The notes below the pieces were generated by a model. It saw only the letters and a list, made by a program, of their open reading frames with translations. It ran no database searches and was not told where the DNA came from. A stretch of 5,063 bases of DNA from Bryobacterales bacterium. GTDB taxonomy: Bacteria; Acidobacteriota; Terriglobia; Bryobacterales; Bryobacteraceae. Shown here piece by piece: positions 1 to 5,063 of the stretch. The translations under genes and the position numbers were made by a program. Each line of letters begins with the position of its first letter. The stretch's first letter is position 1. Where the stretch lies: the NCBI GenBank assembly GCA_020853155.1, contig JADYZL010000549.1:1-5063 (forward strand), written 5' to 3'.

Positions 1-2209
1 CGGAGCCGATAAACAGCGTCAGGGGGGTGCCGGTTTTGAATAGTGTCATACCGGAAATCTGCCAGCTTCCCAGCACCGCTCTCCCGATGGCCGTGTGAGC
101 TGCCGGGCTGGGTAATTCGTACGAGTAGGCAACCGTCAGCGAGTGTGTTGAATCGAAGGTGCTCAGCCCTTTCTTATCCTTCAAGGAGTCGTACTGCCAT
201 TGGCTCCTTCCCGTGGTCAGGTCCCGATTGGCCGCGGTGAATGTATAGTCTGAGCCTTCATCGATCGCCTTGCCAAAGGTGTAGGTGGCGCTCCAGGCCA
301 GGCCGCTCCGGAGAGCGGACGTGACAGTCAGTTGGCCCGCATCGAAGTAAGCGATTCCACCATTGACGATGTTGTTGACCTCATAGAAGCGCGGGTCGGG
401 ACGGCGCTGGTCGACCGTTGCGGTCGTCAGCGGAATGCCTTCCACCGGAACCGCCCGGTTGGCGATGTAGACGTTGATCAGCTTCAGGCTTCTGCTGCCC
501 AGATACCCGAGCCGCAAGGCGACGCTCTTGCCCACCGGACGTTCCAGAGTGAAGCTGTACTGGTGCGCGTAGGGGGAAACCAGGTCCGGTGCGAGCAGGG
601 TCGGCGAGGTCCGGCCGGAATTCGGATCGACATTGCGCAAGGGCTCGATTAAATCGGGGTTCTGAACTTGCACGTACCGCACCAGGGGCAGGTTATTTCG
701 AACCTGCTGGTAGGTGACCGGTGGAATCTGGCCGAACGACACGTTGTAAGCAGCTCGCGCGGTCCAATGATCCGTGGCGCGGTAAGCCAACGAGAATCTC
801 GGGCTGAAGTTGTTGCAATCGCAGCCGTAGGGGATGTCGTTGGCACGTCGCACTTCCGAGGGGGCGCCTTCAAGAGAGTACCGGAGGCCAAAGTAAAGCT
901 GAAATCGTTGCGAGACCGACCATTTATCCGCGAAGAACAGGTTTGCCGAGGAACTACGAAACGCGCGGTGCAAATCCCCGATGGTGACTTCGTAGAGGGA
1001 AGGTGTACCAACCAGCAGATTCTGAATCGCCGTTCTGCCGAAGTTGTTTGTGAACTGGAAATAGCCGCGCTGGTTATTGGCCTCCACGCCATTTAGTTGA
1101 TAGCGGGTGACGTCACCGCCAATGGTGACGATGTGTGACGATCCTGCCGGCTGCCGGCGGAAAAGAGCACCCCAGCGGTAAGCGTTTTGCGCCCGGTTGA
1201 TGGGGAACTGGCTGTCGGGGCCAAGTTCCTCAATCTGATAACCGAATCGCACTCTCGGACCCACCGCATTCGGTTCGGAAAGCAGGAGAGAACGGGTGCG
1301 GTTGAACGAGAAGCCCAGGTTCAACTGTGTGCCCTCGGAAAAGATACGCTCCCAGGTCAGCCGCGACCGGTGGGTGTGGATTTCCGTGTCGGGATTTTGG
1401 CCCGCAACGAGTTGGAAGGCGTGTTGCCGCCGGCGGGTAAGGACATGAGAAGCGGAGATCCGGTTCTTGTTGGCGAAAGGGCGGTCTATTCTCAGGCCCA
1501 GGTCCGTGTCGTCGCTGGTTTGCGGCGCGTTCGTGTTGAGCGCGCGCGGGTCGAAATCGGACCGGTTGGGGAGTTGATTGGGATAGGCGTCCAGAAAGCC
1601 GGCGATAATCTGCCGGAGCCGCGGGTCTGCCGTCAGGGGTTGCCGTTCAGAGGCCAGGGGGACCAGCACGTTTCCATTCACCATGCCGCGAACTTTGCGC
1701 TGATCCGCGGTGACGGTCAACGCGCCGAGGACGGGGACCGTGGATGTAAACCGGCCTCCGTAGAAGTTCCGCCGGGACGGCATCACCGAGCCGGCCTGGA
1801 AGAAGGTTCGTGCGTTGAAAACACTGTTTTGATGCGAATGGTACAGTTCGCCATGCCAGCTTGAGGGGGCTGGAACCGGTGTGAGGAATACCTGTTCGCT
1901 CGCGCTCTGCCCATGCTCTGCGGCGTAGTAGCTTGCCTCGACGGGCGCGTCTGTCACGACGGTCGCGCGGCTGCCAAGCCGGATGTTCGATTCCTTAATG
2001 GCATTGTTGTCGATCTGGTAAATCGCCACGTTTTCATTGCGCTGTGCGGAGGCGCCGATACTTGGGCGGGTAGCGTTGTGTGCAGGTTTTGCGGGTGGAG
2101 TTCGAACCGCGGCCGGTCCGGAACCGGCGGGCGCCACGGTTTGAGCGGCCAATCCCATACAGAGCGACAAGAATGTGAAGACGAGGCCGGCACAGAAAGA
2201 AAAGATCAT
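1..2209 (-). CDS. Oar-like TonB-dependent receptor / outer-membrane beta-barrel protein (C-terminus outside window)
   Basis: The minus-strand frame from the ATG at 2209 is open for 736 codons and runs off the left edge, so the protein is C-terminally incomplete. Residues 1-22 form a hydrophobic signal peptide ending near LAA-Q. A Pro/Ala-rich low-complexity linker follows (about 23-55), then a short globular segment (about 58-112). The segment WHGELYH...NSVFNARTFF (118-137) resembles the plug-to-barrel junction of acidobacterial Oar-like receptors. From there on, alternating aromatic/polar strands typical of an outer-membrane barrel dominate, for example NNFSPRFSLAYR (466-477), SATYTFGKAIDEGS (640-653), FDSTHSLTVAYSYELP (685-700) and GSWQISGMTLFKTGTPLTLF (714-733). 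Those last blocks match the usual C-terminal part of this family. The expected role is a TonB-linked or passive outer-membrane channel; the substrate is unknown. No carboxypeptidase-regulatory-like domain is visible before the plug region. An in-frame GTG at 2251 would add 14 residues with two arginines before the hydrophobic core; neither start has a strong ribosome binding site. It follows the TPR gene by 47 bases. Confidence 0.88.
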   Translation of the reverse strand, partial: MIFSFCAGLVFTFLSLCMGLAAQTVAPAGSGPAAVRTPPAKPAHNATRPSIGASAQRNENVAIYQIDNNAIKESNIRLGSRATVVTDAPVEASYYAAEHGQSASEQVFLTPVPAPSSWHGELYHSHQNSVFNARTFFQAGSVMPSRRNFYGGRFTSTVPVLGALTVTADQRKVRGMVNGNVLVPLASERQPLTADPRLRQIIAGFLDAYPNQLPNRSDFDPRALNTNAPQTSDDTDLGLRIDRPFANKNRISASHVLTRRRQHAFQLVAGQNPDTEIHTHRSRLTWERIFSEGTQLNLGFSFNRTRSLLLSEPNAVGPRVRFGYQIEELGPDSQFPINRAQNAYRWGALFRRQPAGSSHIVTIGGDVTRYQLNGVEANNQRGYFQFTNNFGRTAIQNLLVGTPSLYEVTIGDLHRAFRSSSANLFFADKWSVSQRFQLYFGLRYSLEGAPSEVRRANDIPYGCDCNNFSPRFSLAYRATDHWTARAAYNVSFGQIPPVTYQQVRNNLPLVRYVQVQNPDLIEPLRNVDPNSGRTSPTLLAPDLVSPYAHQYSFTLERPVGKSVALRLGYLGSRSLKLINVYIANRAVPVEGIPLTTATVDQRRPDPRFYEVNNIVNGGIAYFDAGQLTVTSALRSGLAWSATYTFGKAIDEGSDYTFTAANRDLTTGRSQWQYDSLKDKKGLSTFDSTHSLTVAYSYELPSPAAHTAIGRAVLGSWQISGMTLFKTGTPLTLFIGS

Positions 2210-2256
2210 GAACTCGCTATTGTATCGGGGTAAATCGTTCGGTACCCGCACCGGTT

Positions 2257-3447
2257 TCAGGATTTCGGGCCAAGAGCTTCGATCAGTTGGAGGTACACAG
2301 TTTCGTTGAAGTCCTCTTTCAACCGCTCAAGGTCTCCATTGGGGTCGCCCGGCCGGGGACCGCTGGCCTTCAGGCAGCGGGACAGCATGGTCTTGGCTTC
2401 GCTATCCTCCGAGTCGCGTTCGAGAGCAGCCCGAAAGCTTTCAGCCGCCTCGGAGAAGTTGCCTTCTTTCCAGAGCACGTAGCCGATGTTGAAGTGGTAA
2501 TCGGGATCGGTGGAATCGCCGTCCAGCGCTTTTCGAAAATTGGTCAGCGCCGCGGGGAAGCGTCCCTGCTGCGACAGCGTAGCTCCCAGGTTGTTGTACA
2601 CCTCGTTCAGCGGAACGGTTTGGAGAACCAGGGAGAACGCCTTCTCGGCCGACTCGTAGTCGCCCAGAAAGTACCGGCACAACCCCAGAAAAAAATTGGC
2701 CTCGCGGTAGTGGCGGTCCTCCTCGGGAACTTTGGCCAGCCAACCCGCCGCGACACCGTAATTCTCTCTGGCCCACTGCAACTTGCCTAACGGGTAGTAG
2801 GGCTTGAAAAAGGCGCCGTCCAGCCGTGCGGCCTGGGTAAAAAACCGATGCTGCTGGTCTACGTCCGTTGCCAGCAGTCCACGAATATAGTTTTCAATGG
2901 CATCCACGCGGGCCGGCGGATTCTGGCGCTTGAACACTTCCTGTGACGGCGCGGACTTCGGACGGACGAATCGCAGCGTCTCCCAGGCGAGGCGGTTCTG
3001 TAGTTGAGCGAGATCGTTCAGGCTTCCTCTTTCACCGTATTCCGGCCCCAGCTTCGTGTGCTCCAGGTCCAGTATGCGGGCGGTGATACGAATGGTGCGG
3101 TTTGTCTTCTCTGCATTCGGAACCGCTGAGGTGTCCAGTTGATAGGTCCCGTAGATGACCGTTCCCGCATCGAGAGCCTGTCCGAGTTTCAGAACCGAGG
3201 CCCGCGTCAGTGGCGTATAGGGCCGGATACGCAATCGCCGGAAAGCCTCTTCGCGGTCGGAACGGGAGAGAACCAGCACACCGGATCCGGACAGCGCGTC
3301 GTGAATGGTTTCTGCAAGGCTCTCGCCCACCCACTCGACACTTGCGTCCTTGGAAAGATTGAAAAATGGAAGGATCAGATGCGTCCCGGCCTGCAAAACA
3401 CTACTGAGCAGCCCCAGGAAAACGAGGGGCGCGAGAAACCGCCACAT
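2257..3447 (-). CDS. Exported FlgO/TolB-like domain and TPR repeat protein
   Basis: The product is 396 residues from the ATG at 3447. Residues 1-20 look like a signal peptide (MWRF followed by a Leu/Val-rich core, ending LQA-G), so it is probably periplasmic or envelope-attached; there is no lipobox cysteine. Residues 22-160 resemble the FlgO/TolB N-terminal type of domain: a LILPFFNLS strand, then WVGESLAETIHDALS, then VLVLSRSDREEAFRRL, then a GTVIYGTYQ strand and a TIRITARILDLE strand. Residues about 182-350 contain tetratricopeptide repeats. The clearest are REANFFLGLCRYFLGDYESA (248-267), VYNNLGATLSQQGRFPAA (283-300) and PDYHFNIGYVLWKEGNFSEA (315-334), each with the G/Y/A spacing of TPR helices. 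TPRs mediate protein-protein contacts, so this is likely a scaffold or adaptor rather than an enzyme. An in-frame TTG at 3492 would add 15 residues; I prefer the ATG because it sits directly before the signal peptide, although neither start has a good ribosome binding site. The receptor gene follows after 47 bases, suggesting shared transcription. The specific partner is unknown. Confidence 0.88.
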   Translation of the reverse strand: MWRFLAPLVFLGLLSSVLQAGTHLILPFFNLSKDASVEWVGESLAETIHDALSGSGVLVLSRSDREEAFRRLRIRPYTPLTRASVLKLGQALDAGTVIYGTYQLDTSAVPNAEKTNRTIRITARILDLEHTKLGPEYGERGSLNDLAQLQNRLAWETLRFVRPKSAPSQEVFKRQNPPARVDAIENYIRGLLATDVDQQHRFFTQAARLDGAFFKPYYPLGKLQWARENYGVAAGWLAKVPEEDRHYREANFFLGLCRYFLGDYESAEKAFSLVLQTVPLNEVYNNLGATLSQQGRFPAALTNFRKALDGDSTDPDYHFNIGYVLWKEGNFSEAAESFRAALERDSEDSEAKTMLSRCLKASGPRPGDPNGDLERLKEDFNETVYLQLIEALGPKS

Positions 3448-3510
3448 AGTCTTGAGTCTAACAGACGAGTCTTCGCGCACCTCGCATCTCAACCGCTTTG
3501 AAACCGGTTC

Positions 3511-3828
3511 TTAATTGAACACCAGCGTCGTCGTTGTACCGCCCAGACGGATCTCCTGCACTACCGATTTCCCATCGGTGTTCTCGTAACGGACGCTGGT
3601 GGCGGCAAACTTCTGCTTGCCGTTCTCCACTTTCACTTTGGTTTCCACTGAGGTCTTACCTTGTCGGATCACGACCTTACCGTCTTCGAGATCGAGTTTG
3701 TAATCCCCCGGTTTCAGCTCCGTTCCCGCTACGATGGACGACTGGAACAGGGTGACTTTATACGTGTCGGCAGCGCTTGCAACGGCGACAGCGACGCACA
3801 CCAAAAGCAGAACGAGTTTTTTCATCAT
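3511..3828 (-). CDS. Small secreted beta-rich protein of unknown function
   Basis: The product is 105 residues from the ATG at 3828; a second ATG follows immediately at 3825. Residues 1-20 are a typical Sec signal peptide (MMKK, a Leu/Val/Ala core, then ASA-A or SAA-D). The mature part is about 85 residues with alternating hydrophobic/polar short strands separated by turns: TYKVTLFQ, ELKPGDYKLDLEDGKVVIR, VETKVKVENGKQKF, TSVRYEN, VVQEIRLGG and TTTTLVFN at the C-terminus. It has no cysteine after the signal peptide, no membrane segment and no visible catalytic motif, which fits a small all-beta periplasmic or secreted domain. I recall similar short secreted proteins annotated as hypothetical in Acidobacteriota, but I cannot name a family. 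The frame extends upstream to a TTG at 3891, but that would place 21 non-signal residues before the MMKK; a GGGA 11 bases before the 3828 ATG is a modest ribosome binding site. It lies 79 bases after miaA and 63 bases before the TPR gene, in the same direction. Confidence 0.85.
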   Translation of the reverse strand: MMKKLVLLLVCVAVAVASAADTYKVTLFQSSIVAGTELKPGDYKLDLEDGKVVIRQGKTSVETKVKVENGKQKFAATSVRYENTDGKSVVQEIRLGGTTTTLVFN

Positions 3829-3870
3829 AGACTTGTCAATCCCGGGAAATTTCTTGCCGAATGCACAAGT

Positions 3871-3878
3871 TATATATA
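3871..3878 (-). promoter_or_regulatory. Candidate AT-rich -10 region upstream of the small secreted protein gene
   Basis: TATATATA stands out in an otherwise GC-rich window and lies in the gap between the miaA stop and the ATG at 3828, about 43 bases before that ATG. The position suits a -10 element that would let the three envelope genes be transcribed apart from miaA. No recognisable -35 hexamer lies at the right distance (GGAACG is found there), so the call is weak. Confidence 0.3.
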
Positions 3879-3907
3879 CGAAACGCGGCAAAAAACGTTC
3901 CTTCGGA

Positions 3908-4882
3908 TCATCTATGAATTTTCTCTAATTCGGCCAGGGCCGCTCTGACGGCTTTCATTGCCGCGGTAACGATCGTCTCGTCATTCCCGAAGCCGGGAAG
4001 CCAAAGTACGTCACGTTCCCTGGCAAACCAGGTCCACTGGCGCTTCGCGTACCGCCGTGTCTCTTGTTGCAGCGACTGGAGCGCTTCGGCGGGGCACATT
4101 TCACCCCGCAGCAGTTTCAGGGTTTGCGCATAGCCGATGGATTCGAAAGGCTTGGCATCCTGGGGGATACCTGCGTTCAGCAGGCGCTGCACCTCCTCAA
4201 CAAGTCCCGCCGCCATCATTGCCTCAGCCCGCCGGTTCAACCGGTCATAAAGAGCTTGCCTCGGCGGATTCAGCCCGATTTTGATGGCATGAAAATCCAG
4301 GAGCGGATCCCGCCCGGATCGAAACAACTCGGACATGGGCCTTCGGGACAAGGCATACACCTCTGCCGCGCGGGCCAATTTGTTCCGGTCGTTTTGGTGG
4401 ATTCTTTTTGCCGATTCGGGATCTATGCGGCGGATAAAGCGATGGAGCAACCCTGGCCTGGCCTGTTCCCGGCGAATAAGCCATGCCCGGAGAGCCTGGT
4501 CTTGGGAGGGGCCGGAGAACAATCCCTCGAGCAGCGCCCTGAGATAGAACCCCGTTCCACCTACCACGACCGGTAGCTTGCCGCGGTCGCGAATCTGCCG
4601 AAGCACCAGTCTTGCCTCGCGCGCGTAGTCCCCTGCCGTGAAGGGTTCGCCGGGCTCGGCAATGTCCAGCATGTGATGCGGAACGCCGCGCCGCTCCGAA
4701 GGAGGAACCTTCGCCGTACCGATGTAAAAATGGCGGTAGACCTGGACGGAGTCGCAGTTTACGACCTCTCCGTCGAATTCGAGCGCGAGTGAGATCGCGA
4801 GATCGCTCTTACCAGCGCCGGTCGGTCCCACAACAATGACAACCGGTGCCGGTTCGCCCTGCGGCAGCTTCTGGTCTGACAT
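3908..4882 (-). CDS. miaA: tRNA dimethylallyltransferase (tRNA isopentenylpyrophosphate transferase)
   Basis: MiaA transfers the dimethylallyl group of DMAPP to N6 of adenosine 37 in tRNAs that read codons starting with U, the first step toward ms2i6A; it is cytoplasmic. The 324-residue product has the family landmarks in order: P-loop GPTGAGKS (19-26), DSVQVYRHFYIGTAKV (44-59) containing the conserved Asp of the active site, VPHHMLDI (67-74), VVGGTGFYLRALLEG (106-120), NDRNKLARAAEVY (164-176), ESIGYAQ (247-253) and YAKRQWTWFAR (278-288). The length is close to the usual figure of roughly 300-320 residues and no key motif is broken. The start is uncertain: an in-frame GTG at 4936 would add 18 residues (ELPLFQYNLYGKQRPKP). 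I chose the ATG at 4882 because MiaA proteins usually begin shortly before the P-loop and because a candidate -10 element lies between the two starts. No strong ribosome binding site precedes the ATG. Usual partners known from other bacteria (mutL, hfq) are not in the window. Confidence 0.97.
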   Translation of the reverse strand: MSDQKLPQGEPAPVVIVVGPTGAGKSDLAISLALEFDGEVVNCDSVQVYRHFYIGTAKVPPSERRGVPHHMLDIAEPGEPFTAGDYAREARLVLRQIRDRGKLPVVVGGTGFYLRALLEGLFSGPSQDQALRAWLIRREQARPGLLHRFIRRIDPESAKRIHQNDRNKLARAAEVYALSRRPMSELFRSGRDPLLDFHAIKIGLNPPRQALYDRLNRRAEAMMAAGLVEEVQRLLNAGIPQDAKPFESIGYAQTLKLLRGEMCPAEALQSLQQETRRYAKRQWTWFARERDVLWLPGFGNDETIVTAAMKAVRAALAELEKIHR

Positions 4883-4909
4883 GGGCTTGGGCCGCTGTTT
4901 CCCGTAAAG

Positions 4910-4917
4910 GTTATACT
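4910..4917. promoter_or_regulatory. Candidate overlapping divergent -10 elements (miaA and plus-strand gene)
   Basis: The 8-mer GTTATACT reads TATACT on the plus strand (4912-4917) and TATAAC on the minus strand (4915-4910); each matches five of six bases of the TATAAT consensus. Plus-strand transcription would begin near 4924, giving a leader of about 63 bases before 4987. Minus-strand transcription would begin near 4903, about 21 bases before the miaA ATG at 4882, and would exclude the GTG at 4936. The -35 boxes are poor: a TTGGGC lies 19 bases before the plus-strand element, and nothing convincing is placed for the minus strand. This is motif reading only. Confidence 0.3.
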
Positions 4918-4968
4918 GAAACAGAGGGAGTTCCACCCCCAGTGTCTCTCAACTTCTGGGTACGGGCG

Positions 4969-4980
4969 AAAGGATCAGGG
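4969..4980 (+). promoter_or_regulatory. Possible ribosome binding site for the plus-strand partial gene
   Basis: The stretch AAAGGATCAGGG contains two purine-rich Shine-Dalgarno-like cores, AAAGGA (12 bases from the ATG at 4987) and CAGGG (6 bases). It favours the ATG at 4987 over the in-frame GTG at 4942. Neither core is at full consensus and spacing. Confidence 0.4.
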
Positions 4981-4986
4981 CTTCGA

Positions 4987-5063
4987 ATGAACGAAGCAAT
5001 CAAGAAGTTTGTCACCTTTTCCGCCATTTCCGCGGTTGTTTTCCCGGGATGTCTGTATGCGCA
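4987..5063 (+). CDS. Start of an unidentified exported protein (partial)
   Basis: Only the first 25 codons are present. They encode MNEAIKKFVTFSAISAVV followed by FPGCLYA, a Sec-type signal peptide with two lysines, a hydrophobic core and a possible cleavage site after LYA. The cysteine at residue 22 is preceded by FPG, which does not fit a standard lipobox well, so a lipoprotein is possible but less likely. The gene is divergent from miaA. An AAAGGA at 4969-4974 (12 bases before the ATG) and CAGGG at 4976-4980 (6 bases before it) could act as ribosome binding site. An in-frame GTG at 4942 is an alternative start but would place about 15 extra residues before the signal peptide. The function cannot be told from this fragment. 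Confidence 0.7.
   Translation, partial: MNEAIKKFVTFSAISAVVFPGCLYA

Noticed and set aside
649..1092. Minus-strand open frame of 147 codons
   Set aside because: It is in a different frame from the receptor, which covers the same bases with a coherent barrel sequence. The Ser/Thr/Arg-rich translation has no recognisable features.
1187..1864. Plus-strand open frame of 225 codons, and the shorter ones at 332-652, 668-1096 and 1913-2233
   Set aside because: All lie antisense to the receptor gene, whose minus-strand frame is open throughout and has a clear barrel pattern. Their translations are rich in Arg, Gly and Val without domain-like features, as expected of shadow frames in GC-rich DNA.
2241..2252. 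CGGT / ACCG short inverted repeat between the TPR and receptor genes
   Set aside because: A four-base-pair stem in GC-rich DNA is expected by chance, and no T-tract follows.
3491..3509. Inverted repeat AACCG / CGGTT with a 9-base loop just after the stop of the small secreted protein gene
   Set aside because: The stem is only five base pairs and no T-tract follows in the direction of transcription, so it is not a credible intrinsic terminator.
3834..3839. TTGACA on the minus strand just before the small gene's ATG
   Set aside because: It is a perfect -35 hexamer, but the matching -10 position falls inside the coding sequence (CTCGTT) and does not resemble TATAAT. Probably chance.
4064..4576. 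Plus-strand open frame of 170 codons over miaA, and a similar one at 2287-2790 over the TPR gene
   Set aside because: Both are antisense shadows of confidently identified genes, with no start signals or domain-like pattern.

Overview
This 5,063-base window looks like ordinary chromosomal DNA from a moderately GC-rich Gram-negative bacterium. The best guess for the source is Acidobacteriota (Solibacter/Bryobacter type). That guess rests on an Oar-like TonB-dependent outer-membrane barrel next to a FlgO/TolB-like TPR protein and a small secreted beta-rich protein. It is an inference from protein style, not a database result.

Almost everything is read from the minus strand, right to left. The order is: miaA (tRNA dimethylallyltransferase, ATG at 4882, stop at 3908); a small secreted protein of unknown function (3828-3511); an exported protein with an N-terminal FlgO/TolB-like domain and C-terminal TPR repeats (3447-2257); and a large outer-membrane beta-barrel receptor whose start is at 2209 and whose C-terminus lies beyond base 1. 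The barrel frame is open for 736 codons without a stop, so it accounts for the whole left 2.2 kb. A fifth gene starts divergently at 4987 on the plus strand and leaves the window after 25 codons, all within a signal peptide.

The four minus-strand genes have the same direction and short gaps (about 79, 63 and 47 bases), so partial co-transcription is plausible. miaA is a housekeeping tRNA-modification gene, while the three genes after it all carry export signals and concern the envelope. An AT-rich candidate promoter before the small gene may separate these two functions. The miaA/plus-strand gap holds a GTTATACT motif that could serve as a -10 element in both directions.

I found no RNA gene, mobile element, CRISPR array, long repeat or convincing intrinsic terminator, and no gene-free stretch longer than 300 bases. 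I did not find a clearly new system. The points most worth a second look are the shortened N-terminus of the barrel protein, its tight linkage to the TPR protein, and the uncharacterised small secreted protein.
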